Below, piece by piece: positions 10,616 to 21,585 of a stretch of 64,000 bases of DNA. Numbering within the stretch: position 1 is the stretch's first letter; every line of letters begins with the position of its first letter. The notes beneath the pieces are model-generated. The model did no database searches. It had not been told where the DNA came from and saw nothing but the letters and a program-made list of their open reading frames with translations. This DNA comes from Gigaspora rosea (Eukaryota; Glomeromycota; Glomeromycetes; Diversisporales; Gigasporaceae), in contig QKWP01000053.1 in assembly GCA_003550325.1 (NCBI GenBank), positions 149,298 to 213,297 on the forward strand. The letters run 5' to 3'. Both the position numbers and the translations under genes were made by a program.

Positions 10616-12151
10616 ATGGCATCAAAAATATTTAGGGGCGATATGCCTGAATTAATGGAACAAATTCTTAATAACTTAGACGAAGAAATATGCACATTAT
10701 ATTCCTGTGCACTTGTATGCCGACATTGGTGTATGGTGTCAATACCTATTCTTTGGAAAGATCCGTTTACATTAAGTCGAAATTCAATGTTTATAACTAG
10801 ATACTTTACATCTCTCAAAGAAGATGATAGATTTATTTTAGATGAATATGAAATATATATAGATTTTTCTAATACTCTATTTCATTATGCAAGTTTTTTA
10901 AAAGTTCTCGACTTGACCACTTTAGATGATAAAGTTCAAGATTGGATTGACGATAATCTACTAACAGATTTTGATTTATTAAAATATCGCATGGCAAATT
11001 TATTAATTAAATTATTTATTGAAAGTGGTGTTACTTTATCTAAATTGGATTTAGTCATGTCAAATGAAGTTATTGGAATTAATCCAGAAATTTTTTACTT
11101 ATTAGGGCAAAATAAATGTTTTTTCTTACGAATTCAAGATTTATCTGTTAGTGTAGAATCTAAATCATGCATTGAATCTGCTATCGCATTATTAAAAATT
11201 TTGGCATCTCATGCCACAAAAATTATTACCTTAACATTCGATGCATATATTTATGATTCACTTTTATATCATACATTCACATGTGTCATTAAATCACAAG
11301 AACAACTTAGGCATTTTGAATTATTCGGCAATCTTGCGCTAAGACTAAAGTTCTATCACATGATTTCTGCCTTGCAATATCAAAAAAGGACATTAAAAGA
11401 AGTTAGTATAAATAGTAGTACGTGTAATGCAGATTTTGAGGCGTTAAAGAATTGTGAAAATTTAGAAGTCATTCGTATCTCTTATTGTGAAGAAGTAGAA
11501 AAATTATTGAAAATATTAGGCACTAATCTTTATAAGATCAACACTTTAGAAATATATTCTTATACGATCGATGCGTTGAATATCATACAAATTTTAAAAA
11601 AGTCCAGCTCATCGTTACAACGACTAAAACTTTATTCAGAGAGAGAGAGAGAAGAAATTGATTCACTACCATTGTTAATAGAAACACTTATATCCTTCTG
11701 TCCAAATATCATTTATCTCTATATTTCAAAAATTAAATTTTCTACTCAATTCCTTGAACTTATTAAAAGTTTACAAAAACTTCAATTTCTCAGCTTACAA
11801 TGGACAGATGACGGATCAAAAGAAATAATGAAAGGTTGGATCATGCAGTTTGCTAAAATATTACCATTAACTTTAAAATATCTTGATTTAGGAGATAATT
11901 TGAATTCGCACCTTGATACTTTATTAAATTACTGTAATGCACCTTTAAAAAAATTATTATTCAAGCTTAATTCTAGTGATGAGAAAATAATTGAAGCATT
12001 AATCGGATTTTGTATTCGGAAAAAGACATTGAAGGATGTACATATCTACAATGAATCTATAAATTTTTGCATGAATTGGCAGAAAGTTAGAAAAGATTTA
12101 AATAATTATGTTAAATTAGCACCAATTGATCACATTTATGTTGATTGCTAA
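10616..12151 (+). CDS. F-box protein with irregular leucine-rich repeats
   Basis: A single-exon gene of 511 residues. The N-terminus (about 8-55, MPELMEQILNNLDEE, then LYSCALVCRHWCMVSIPILW) is a clear F-box, the module that binds SKP1 in SCF ubiquitin ligases. The rest is leucine-rich with recurring LxxLxLxx patterns (about 265-495, e.g. LEVIRISYCEEVEKLL, LKYLDLGDNL), as expected of a substrate-recognition LRR fold. I chose ATG 10616 (MASKIFRGDMPE) because Glomeromycotina F-box proteins usually begin a few residues before the F-box; upstream in-frame ATGs at 10508 and 10571 would add 36 or 15 residues of non-conserved sequence. An AG microsatellite encodes SEREREE near residue 345. Two hAT-like elements lie just upstream. 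The family is large in these fungi; the target of this member is unknown. Confidence 0.9.
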   Translation: MASKIFRGDMPELMEQILNNLDEEICTLYSCALVCRHWCMVSIPILWKDPFTLSRNSMFITRYFTSLKEDDRFILDEYEIYIDFSNTLFHYASFLKVLDLTTLDDKVQDWIDDNLLTDFDLLKYRMANLLIKLFIESGVTLSKLDLVMSNEVIGINPEIFYLLGQNKCFFLRIQDLSVSVESKSCIESAIALLKILASHATKIITLTFDAYIYDSLLYHTFTCVIKSQEQLRHFELFGNLALRLKFYHMISALQYQKRTLKEVSINSSTCNADFEALKNCENLEVIRISYCEEVEKLLKILGTNLYKINTLEIYSYTIDALNIIQILKKSSSSLQRLKLYSEREREEIDSLPLLIETLISFCPNIIYLYISKIKFSTQFLELIKSLQKLQFLSLQWTDDGSKEIMKGWIMQFAKILPLTLKYLDLGDNLNSHLDTLLNYCNAPLKKLLFKLNSSDEKIIEALIGFCIRKKTLKDVHIYNESINFCMNWQKVRKDLNNYVKLAPIDHIYVDC

Positions 12152-13633
12152 TTAATATTATCTGAGGTAAAATATGGTATTTACTTTGTTTTTTTATAAT
12201 ATGATAAGGATATTAATGAGGTGAATATTAAACTATAACTTTTATTTTATGATTAATATAATTTTTTTTTTAAAAAAAATCTTGAAAGTATTAGGACATT
12301 GACAAATTTAATGATTTATAGTGTTTGAAATATAATTGTACTGATTCTAGTCAAATTTAATCGCAAAATATGTCAATAATTTGATCAATAATTTTGTAAT
12401 TTTGCAAAGTTCATTAAGTGTGTTTAGATTTTTTTTCAATTTATTTGTTGATTTAAATTGATAATAATAAATAATGATGAATTATATTGACGATAATATT
12501 TTATGAATAAACTCTATAATCACGCTCTGATAATTTAACATGTTAATGATGAATTCTAACAGTTCTTTTACCGACACGTAATATCTTCATTTATGCCTTC
12601 ATTTGTTTGTATTAATAATTCTACTCGATTGGCATATTTGTAAACTTAAGAGTCGCGTAAATAATGTGAAATGGCTAATATAAACACATAATTAAATAAA
12701 TTATTATTAAAAAAGCTTAAATATAGGGATATTGTTACAAATGGTTAAAAATAAAAATTAGCTTATTATCAGAAATCTGCTGGCATAAATTTCGAAATAC
12801 TGACGGATTACAACGCCTCTAGTTCTAGTGAAGTATGTTACTGTCAAAGTCTTTTTTGACACTTTTCAACGTTCAGTTATCAACTGTCCAAGATTGACCA
12901 AAATATATACTAGCCTTAATAATTAATAAATTTTTTAAAAAAATATATGTATAATGATATATTTTTTACACATTTCAATATAGGTTATCTTGATAAAATT
13001 TAGAGCAATTTAATTTATTTAATTGTTCAAAAATCATGTAATCACTATCTAAATCTCTTGCAAAAATTTCATTCCCTGTATTTTTGAACAATCAAATTTT
13101 AAAATTTAGTATAATATAAAATTTAAACAATTAGAAATCCACTTTCTACACTTAATTAAAAACATTTCTTGTAAAATTTTACTAGTAGCTGCTAAAATAT
13201 TCTAATACAGTAATATTAACTTTAATTATAATGTGAATTTCTTAACTTTAATTTACATACAACTTGTTTATTTAGAAAACATTATAACAGGATGTTTGAT
13301 ATTAATTAGCAATTATTAAAAATTAGAATCAGGTATAATATTAATAACTTCAAAAAAACGCATATTTTATAAAAATCATATTTACATCAAATTTATATTA
13401 AATTTAGACTAGCAAATCATCTTTTTAGTCTAACAAAAAAGTTTTCTAAAGTAATTTTACTATATAATAGATAGCACTTTCTAATTCCAGTATACAATAT
13501 ACACAAGCCCTAATATAAATCTTAAATACTATTATTGTTAAAAATCATGTAACCAAAAATTAATTTTACACTCTATCGAATTCAGAAAATACATTGTTTC
13601 AATTACCTTGTTATTATAATTAAAGGATTTTAT
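12152..13633. other. Intergenic AT-rich DNA downstream of the F-box gene
   Basis: No coding frame or bounded repeat is visible. The first 120 bases are presumably the 3' untranslated region; AT-rich motifs are too common to call a polyadenylation site. Confidence 0.5.
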
Positions 13634-13928
13634 AAAATACCATGGGCTACCCTGATCATCCAATTAGAATGCAGGATTAGGTGTAATGTGAAATCGAAGC
13701 GATTATGAGTTTTGTTTCAAAAATCACCCACGACACGAAATTTTGCCTATGAAACCATCTCTTATGTTCTAACAAAAAAAATTCCTTACAATATTTTGAG
13801 TTAGAAACTTTACTAAAACTAACCCAAACCTAACCCCACCCTAACCCTAAACTAACGAATTGATTTATTGTTTTGTTTCACATTACACCAGATCTTATAG
13901 AGTGCGATCATTGCTACGGCAGTATTTT
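13634..13928. mobile_element. MITE, GGTGTAATGTGAAA family, with telomere-like core
   Basis: Left end AAAATACCATGGGCTACCCT, then GGATTAGGTGTAATGTGAAA. The right end inverted reads AAAATACTGCCGTAGCAATG, then GATCTGGTGTAATGTGAAAC. The core carries CTAACAAAAAAAATTCCTTA and CCCACCCTAACCCTAAAC. The same layout recurs at 33247, 36647, 37271 and, in part, at 8755, 25205, 52100 and 54536. Superfamily unresolved because no clean target duplication is seen. Confidence 0.7.
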
Positions 13929-14664
13929 ACTAAATTCTTTAATAAATTTTTAAAAAATTTTTTAAAAAATTTGTCTACTTTTAGTTTATATATAATTTTA
14001 ATTTTTTTATAATATCAAAGTTAATTTTGCAAAAAGTAATATTTATTTTTAAGGATTTAGTCTAATTGTAACAACGTGTTACGCACCTTATTTGTAACAA
14101 CTATATTTATAACTCAAAATTTTACTAGGGTAACCCCTATTGCACTTTTAACAAAAATGATCCTCTCGCAATTTTGTATTAATCTTTCTAAATCCAACCC
14201 TAACCTTATCTCTAATTTTAACCCTAACCCTAATGATCTTATGGATGTTACTTAACAGGTTGTTACAAATAGATTATTTCTTATTTTTAAAATTTTATTT
14301 AAATATTTTGACATTTCAAAAAATAAATTAAAGTACAGAATCCAAGAGATTCAATATGGAATAACAAAAAAATATCCAATAATTTTTTAAAAGTACTTAA
14401 TTTTAAGATTATATAACAAATCTGATTGACTAACTTTGTGTATAAATTTTAATTGTCAAAATATATATATTACTACTTTTTATATATTAAATACCAAATT
14501 TTTTAATTTATATAATCTTTAAACTAAAATAGCTTTATATATTTTTAAAAAACAATAATTAATTTTAGCAAATTGTATTCTAATCAAATTGCAACATTAA
14601 AAAAGATTTTAATTCTATTGTAAATTTTTGAGTTATAACACTTTTTATAATAAATATAAGAAAA
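13929..14664. other. Intergenic, with a MITE-core fragment
   Basis: 14085-14270 resembles the interior of the GGTGTAATG family (TTAGAAATCC-like, CCAACCCTAACC, TTAACCCTAACCCTAATG) flanked by GTTACGCACCTTATTTGTAA and GGTTGTTACAAATAG, a probable decayed TIR pair. No gene. Confidence 0.5.
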
Positions 14665-15009
14665 TTACTACAAATCACCACTGGTGATCATCACCGGTGA
14701 TCTACAATGCATAAAACAAAATAAACAAAACAAACTAAATAAAAATTAAATCTCTTTAATATTAGGTAAGGGTGAGAACTGGGATGAGGCAGGGGTATAG
14801 TTTATACCAAAATTTTATGAGGAATTTTTTTTTTGCATAAAAAAAAGTAGTTTCATAGGCAAAATTTAGGTTAGAAGCAATTTTAGGAATTTTTTAAAAA
14901 TTTTTTGTTTTTGTTACACAAAAATTAATCTACATGTTATACCTGATCCTGAATTTTAATTGGTAAATTGAACACCGGTGATGATCACCGGTGATGATAA
15001 ATAGCAAAC
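14665..15009. mobile_element. MITE with CACCGGTGATGATCACCGGTG ends
   Basis: Left end TTACTACAAATCACCACTGG TGATCATCACCGGTG matches the inverse of the right end, TTGCTATTTATCATCACCGG TGATCATCACCGGTG. The tips themselves are palindromic (TCACCGGTGA repeated). The core has the purine-rich AGGTAAGGGTGAGAAC and GTAGTTTCATAGGCAAAATT segments shared with the family at 13634. Confidence 0.75.
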
Positions 15010-15882
15010 TTCTAAATATAAAACATTAAATATTTTTTGTTATCATGTGCTATAATAATATCCTATATAAAAATACAATTAATTATATAAAAAGTCACTA
15101 ATAAATTGATTATATCTGATTAAATTTTCAGAAGAAAGCAATATTAAAAACCAATATTTAGGCAATTGTTAAAATAAATTTATAATTTAATATTTGCAAA
15201 TAATAAACTTATATCATAAATAGCTAATGAAACTTTATTACTATTTGCAAAATAATGTACTATGTATTTATATTTATTAATCAAATTTATAGATAAATGC
15301 ATACCTGACAATTACTATAATTACTTGAACAATTAACTAATTGTTGTCTGGTTGGCTATGCAATTTTATAATAATTTTTAGTAAGCATAAATATATATAA
15401 CTAGCAAATTTATAAAAATAATATTTTTTTATATTGAATCTTTGGGCAAAAAACAACTTTATAATTATATAATTGACAATAATTAGTAATGCAATAATTT
15501 ATAAATTGAATCAAAAAGCATATTATTTTGCAAAACAGTAATAAATAACATATTCTCTAAAATTATTTGCTTCTAGCAGATATAATCAGATTCATTAGTA
15601 ACCTTCTATATAATCAATTGTATTTTTGTGCTATGGTGCCAGCGGCATTAAATCTCCATAAAAAATAGCTTTACAAAAAATACTACTCCTCTTTCAAAAA
15701 TTTATAAAATGTAAAACTAATCCACAAGTTTTGTTCCTTATGACCTAAAGAATAAAACTTGTGGTTTAGATTTCAATTTAAAGCTAAACTGATAGAGCAG
15801 TAGGCTTTAAAAATTGCAAAATTGACAATTTATTAGTAAATTGTAAAAATGTGAATGTATAAATAAAAAATAAAAGTTGCTC

Positions 15883-15913
<31 letters not shown>

Positions 15914-16170
15914 CAAGCCAACTGCGCATTTTGATTGGATATACTTATATCACATGACTTTATAGCAAAAGTGAACAAAGTCACGTGATTGGAGGTTTAA
16001 AGCCACTAGCACCATAAATATTCAAGCAGTCAATACAAATTTAAAGTATAACAACCAATCAAATAGATTTCTAATAATGCTTATCTTTTTACACTTATTT
16101 TTAATATAATATAGTAGGTTTAATATTACAGAGAATAAACAGGAATATTGTTTAAAATAATGAATATACA
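15010..16170. other. Intergenic AT-rich DNA
   Basis: No gene. 15883-15913 is an A30 homopolymer. 15710-15780 has the inverted pair CCACAAGTTTTGTTCCTTAT / AATAAAACTTGTGG. Confidence 0.5.
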
Positions 16171-16264
16171 AATTTGTAAATTGTAAATACTAATAGAATA
16201 AGAAATTGTAAATACTAATAGAATAAGAAATTGTAAATACTAATAGAATAAAAAATTGTAAATA
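16171..16264. repeat. 25-bp satellite, left part (split by insertions)
   Basis: Units of AATTGTAAATACTAATAGAA TAAGA repeat from 16176 up to the TIR element at 16265. The array resumes at 21537-21585 and again at 23540-23573, so two elements landed inside one short satellite. Confidence 0.85.
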
Positions 16265-16432
16265 CAGTCAAACCTCTATATAATCACACCCTTGGGATAC
16301 AAAAAGTGGTGATTATATAGAAATGTAACTAATATAAAGGAATTCTATATAATTACTATTATAATAAAATTGCATATAAAAAAAAATTGTGATTATATAG
16401 AAGTTTTAATAAATAAAAATTTTTATTTTTTA

Positions 16433-17183
16433 AATAATCGATTATTTTTCTACATATAAAAGTTAAAATTATACTAAGCAAATCGAAAAAATGCTATAAG
16501 TAACATTGTTCAGGAGACAAAATTACATATATTCTGAAATTTTCAAATAATTTGAATAACATTTTATTATTACACTTTTACAATTTACGTTTAGGTGAAA
16601 AAAATTAAAAAAATTAAAATTTTTTTAACTTAATTGTAAATTATAAAAGTGTATTAATAAAATTTTAACCAAATTATCTCAAAATTTCAAAGTATATGTA
16701 ATTTTGTATCCCGAACAACTTTATTTAAATCATTTTTATCAATTTACTTTAGATAATTTTAACTTTAATATGTAGCTACGATATACAATTATTTTAAAAA
16801 AAATTTAAAAAAATTTTTTTAAAATAATCGTATATCGTAGCTACATATAAAAGTTAAAATTATCTAAAGTAAATCGATAAAAATGATCTAAGTAAAGTTG
16901 TCCGGGATACAAAATTACATATACTCTGAAATTTTGAGATAATTTGGTTAAAATTTTATTAATACACTTTTATAATTTACAATAAATTTAAACAAATTTT
17001 AATTTTTTTAATTTTTTTCGCCTAAAAGTAAATTGTAAAAGTGTAATAAAAAAATGTTATTAAATTATTTGAAAATTTCAAAATATATGTAATTTTGTCT
17101 CCTGAACAATGTTACTTATAGCATTTTTTTCGATTTACTTAGTATAATTTTAACTTTTATATGTAGAAAAATAATCGATTATT
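16433..17183. repeat. Palindrome made of palindromes, 750 bp, centre near 16808
   Basis: Outer ends are AATAATCGATTATTTTTCTA and its inverse. Each 375-bp arm is itself an inverted repeat (for example ACACTTTTACAATTTACG against GTAAATTATAAAAGTGT near 16575-16655). One ~190-bp unit containing ACATTGTTCAGGAGACAAAA therefore occurs four times in alternating orientation. The centre is A/T-only (16795-16825). Confidence 0.85.
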
Positions 17184-17744
17184 AAAAAAGGGTTTTAAAA
17201 TTTGGTGCACCTGCAGCATGGTGCGCCCTTTGATCACATGACACAAATTACATAACAATTTCGACTTATTTTTTTAATTTATTAAAAAATTTTTACTAAC
17301 ACGAAAATTATCATATCATTACCTTATTCTAGGGTAATCGTTTATTTTACGTTATGTATAAGCACATGATTTTTATTCAAGTATTATGAATTATTAGCTA
17401 CATACAAATATGCATTCTCAAACAATCACTTAATTATATCCAGTTCGATTTGTGCTGCTTCGCTTATGCTCAGCAACACAAACAGGGCTCGCTTTGCTCA
17501 CCCTGTAGTCGCTTCACTTCCTTACCTAGTTTCTCGATACACCTACACTACTATCTAATTAAATACATTAAACAAACCCTAACCCTAAATCTAATAACTC
17601 TATATATGCACCTACTAACAATACAAGGCACTCAAATTACAAAAAGCAGGTCAAAAATTTCTATAAAAGTAGAAATGCATTAATAATTCGAATAATACAA
17701 AAAAGTGGCAAACCAGGAAATAGAAGTAGATACACCTAAAAATG
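17184..17744. other. Non-coding interior of the 5.27-kb element
   Basis: Contains CCTGCAGCATGGTGCGCCCT near 17210 and a telomere-like CAAACCCTAACCCTAAAT at 17574. No gene is supported. Confidence 0.45.
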
Positions 17745-18415
17745 AAATCCTAAAAGCCCAATACACTACCAATGATGAAAGAAAAAATAACACAATGACC
17801 ATAAGCAATAAAAATGGCATACCAAATTGGGTGGTGAAAAAGCACCATTAGTGATGAAAGAAAATACATGGATCTGAATAAACTAGCGAAAAAGGGGCTG
17901 GATGGCACTAACAGTGTAAAAAGCACCACCAGGATGAAGGAAAAATTAAAACAAAAGCACAAAAATATCCACTCAAAACTGGTGGGCTAAGTTGAAAAGT
18001 GAAACCACCAGAAAGGGAAAATGGAATGTTAGTTGAACATGTTTCAAGACAAGGAAAACAAAAAACAATAAGTACAGTAACCCAATACCACTACTAGTGA
18101 TGAAAGAATAAACGACTGCAACAACAAAAATAACACCATAAGCAACAAAAAGGCACACCAAATTGGGTGGCAAAAAAAACACTAACACCGATAAAGAAAA
18201 CCACACCAACCAAATAAACTAATGACAAAGGGACTGACGGCACCAATAAGATGAAAACAACAATACAAACATATCTACTCAAAACTGGTAACCTAAGTAG
18301 AAAAGCGAAATCACCAAATAGAATGTTAGTGAACGCCAAGAAAACAATAAACAAGTACAATAAATACCCACCAAAGAATGTCAGATGAAGTGGACAGGCA
18401 AAAATCGCTAGTAAA
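17745..18415. repeat. 336-bp tandem duplication, A/C-rich
   Basis: CACCAAATTGGGTGG at 17819 and 18156, with TAGTGATGAAAGAA, TCTACTCAAAACTGGT and GAATGTTAGT in the same order in both copies. Copies have diverged by substitutions and small indels. The inverse strand is G/T-rich with ACTGGTGTCGTCGTTACTGG words (18560-18660), as in 2940-3150. Confidence 0.75.
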
Positions 18416-18737
18416 AAAAATGGTCATTAATTGAACCTACCCAAGACCAGAGATATAATGTGAACAAGCGAAAAGAAACTTGTTGCCTAAAAAGAAAAGA
18501 GATAGTTAAACGTCTATACAGATTACCAACAGATGACAAAATTCCATTGCCTGAAACAGTAATGTTAATGGTGGCATTAGCAATAGAACACCAGTAACGA
18601 CGACACCAGTAACAACAGTACTGGTATCAATGACTAAGGCACCAGTGATAGCGACACGACGAAATCCTATTATAAAGAAAGAAGTATTAATTAAATACGT
18701 CATAAACTAAAAAAAAACTTATGATCATTATCAATCA

Positions 18738-19847
18738 AGCATGGGGGACTTTCTCAAATTTCGGAAAAGCTCGGGTTTATCATGTGGGAATCAGCCAATC
18801 AGCAGCAACCTCCCTAAGCACATGATACACTGTTGATTAGACAATCGTTGAACGTAGTGAATATTCTCAAATTCTAAGAATTTTGAAGAAACTTTTCGTA
18901 TCCGGGTACTAGCTAACACGACAACACGTTATTTTAGTGTGCACATCACAATCACTAGCAAATCAATCAAGCCTACACACCTAAACCTCGTTTTTCTAGT
19001 TGTTAAACAATCTTTAATAATAAAAATTTTTATTAAATAGGCTATCGAAATACTTATACATACTATTAAGTAATATACGCATAATAAAATAATATAAACT
19101 TATTTGCAGGCCAGTTAACATTTTAAATATAGTTTTGTAGTTTTGGCTTAGTAGTAAGCGACATATTTATTTGACTAAAAAAATACATCTTTAATTTTAG
19201 AAGTTTTTAATACAATAATCGAATTCCTATTTCTACTTAACATCTTGGTTTAGCAAAAAGGCCTAAATATAAAACGATAATAATAGTCAGTGAATTGGAT
19301 GAACTAGACAAAAAAACTCACGAAATCAGACATATTGAAGAAACAACAACAAAAAAAAAATTGCAAATAACTGTTGTAACTTAAATAATTAAGCAAAGCG
19401 TTACCCGGACTAAAAAAAAAGAAACTTCGTGATAATAAGAATCATAGAATAAATATAACATAGTAATTTTCTTTCTTTCACATTGGCTACAGTTTGTTCG
19501 ACACGTCTTAAACTTCAACTACTTTCGAATTTAAAAAAGAATCTAGAAAAAAGAACATTCTGGCAAGTCAGAACATCACTGAACTTCTACTAAGTGTTGT
19601 TATTGTCTGTATATAATATTTCTATTGATTACAGACCTCCTCATTATGGCATGATGCAACATGATGCAACTTGATTTCCTATATAGACGTTCGCTACGAA
19701 GTTATTCAATTAGTGGAATAGTGCACCGATACTAGTTTTTTCATAAATTTGCTTATACGCGAAGTTCCGGTTTTACTAGTCTATGCAATATAAATACTTA
19801 TGTAATGTAGATCCCGGAAATCATCAGAATCGAATGTCCCCCATGCT
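18738..19847. mobile_element. Nested 1.1-kb TIR element with ~9-bp target duplication
   Basis: The left tip AGCATGGGGGACTTTCTC is mirrored by the right tip (inverse AGCATGGGGGACATTCGATT). Flanks are TATCAATCA (18729-18737) and TATCGATCA (19848-19856), 8 of 9 matching, a size typical of MULEs. No transposase is seen. It lies inside the 5.27-kb element and is therefore younger than it. Confidence 0.7.
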
Positions 19848-20039
19848 TATCGATCATCAACTGTTTATATCCCTGTGATTAGGGAGGTGTGCACCATGGT
19901 GCAGAGTGAAATAATTTAATAATCCCATTAAAAAACAAATTTAAAACTTTTTACTTGTTAAAAAATAATAATTAATGAGCGTTATTTTATGGCGACCCAT
20001 CGCCATGCCGACCCCGTGATCGACCAATCAAAATCAATC

Positions 20040-20229
20040 ACGTGAGTCCATATGTTTTTACTTAAAAAAAATAAAAAAAAACAAAAAAAAATTAAAAAAA
20101 TTAAAAAAAAATACAAAAAATAACAAAAAAATAAAAATACAAAAAATAAAAAAATACAAAAAAAACGCCGATTTCTACTATTGTGCTACATATTATGCTA
20201 ACTAACTACTACTAACTATTATGCTACTG
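20040..20229. repeat. A-rich low-complexity lead-in to the satellite
   Basis: A-runs followed by GCTAACTAACTACTACTAAC, the same word class as 5160-5265. Confidence 0.65.
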
Positions 20230-21312
20230 CTACGCCCCATACTAACTAAACAATCGTACTACACATTCGTTCTAAAAAAAAGAAGAAACGTTAGTACTGC
20301 ATATATTAAAAAAAAAATTAACTATTGCGCTATGTCCATTCTAGCTACGATCCGTACTATGTCTGTTCTAAAGAAAAGAACGAAGAACATTAGTACTAAT
20401 TATATAGATAGAGTAAAAAAAAAACTAACTACCGTGCTACGTTCGTTCTGGCACGTTCTATTCGTATTACATTCGTTCTAAAGAAAAGAACATTAGTACT
20501 GTAATGTAAAAAAAAAAACTATCTACCGTGCTATGTTCGTTCTAGCACGCACCTTCTATTCGTCTATTCGTACTATGTTCGTTCTAAAGAAAAGAACGTA
20601 AAAACGTTAGTACTGTATATTAAAAAAAAATCTACCGTGGCCGTGCTATGTTTGTTCTAACATGCATGTTCTATTCAGCTAGTCGTACTACATTCGTTCT
20701 AAAAGAAAGAACATAAACGTTAGTACTGTATATTATAAAAAGAAAAAAAATCTACTGCAACCATGCTACATCCGTTCTAGGTAACTACTGTGTTACGTTC
20801 GTTCTAAAGAAAAGATATAAGAATGTTAATAATGTGATGAACTAATAAAAAAAAACAAACTAACTACCATAGTACGTCCGTCCGTTCTAGCTACGTTCCG
20901 TCCAATCATATACATTCGTTCTAAAGAAAAGAATGTAAGAACGTTAGTACTGTAACAAAATAATTTAAAAAAAAAAGAAAACTATCTACTGTGCTACGTC
21001 TGTTTTAGCACATTCCTATCGTACTACGTTCATTCTAAAGAAAAGAACGTAATAACGTTAGTACTGTAATGAACCATAGTAATTATAAAAAAAATTACCG
21101 TGACTATGCTACGTCTACCGTGCTATGTCCGTTCTAGCCAGCTACCTGCTACGTCCGTTCTAAAGAAAAGAACGTAAGAACGTTAGTAATGCAATAAAAT
21201 AATATAAAAAAAAACCTATCTGCTATGTGCTACGTTCGTTCTAGCACGTTCTATTCGTACTACCTTCATTTTAAAGAAAAGAATGTAAGAACGTTAGTAC
21301 TGTAATAAAAAA
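20230..21312. repeat. ~110-bp satellite, about ten degenerate copies
   Basis: Each unit has GTTCGTTCTAAAGAAAAGAA, then CGTAAGAACGTTAGTACTG, an A-run, and CTACCGTGCTATGTTCGTTC. Copies begin near 20264, 20362, 20470, 20575, 20690, 20795, 20905, 21025, 21155 and 21265. The TTCTAAAGAAAAGAA word is close to self-complementary. Confidence 0.8.
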
Positions 21313-21585
21313 AAAATAAAATAAAAGAAAAAAAAAACCAAAGAATGGCCATACCTTTATTCGAAGTCAAGGCTCTAAGCAACGACAGTTCTAAAAAATA
21401 CAGTATTAAAAATAAAAAAAAACAAATAAATAAAAAAAAACAAATAAATAAAAAAAAAATTTTATTTATATGATTGTCAATATTTAATGTGATTGGCTGA
21501 TCATATAGAAGGTGACTATATGGAGGTTTAACTGTACTACAGTAATAGAATAAGAAATTGTAAATACTAATAGAATAAGAAATTG

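Larger units (their letters stand above)
16265..21534. mobile_element. 5.27-kb non-coding TIR element with TA flanks inside the satellite
   Basis: The left tip CAGTCAAACCTCTATATAAT CACACC is mirrored by the right tip, whose inverse is CAGTTAAACCTCCATATAGT CACC. TA flanks both sides (16263-16264, 21535-21536), and 25-bp satellite lies immediately outside both ends. Tip type and TA target fit pogo/Tc1-like elements. The inside has no transposase; it holds a 750-bp double palindrome, a 336-bp duplication, a nested 1.1-kb TIR element and a ~110-bp satellite. It may be one composite element or an old short element enlarged by insertions. Confidence 0.7.

Noticed and set aside
17750-18703. Several minus-strand hydrophobic frames that look like membrane proteins
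   Set aside because: They are frames across a 336-bp duplicated A/C-rich repeat; the copies do not keep one frame.
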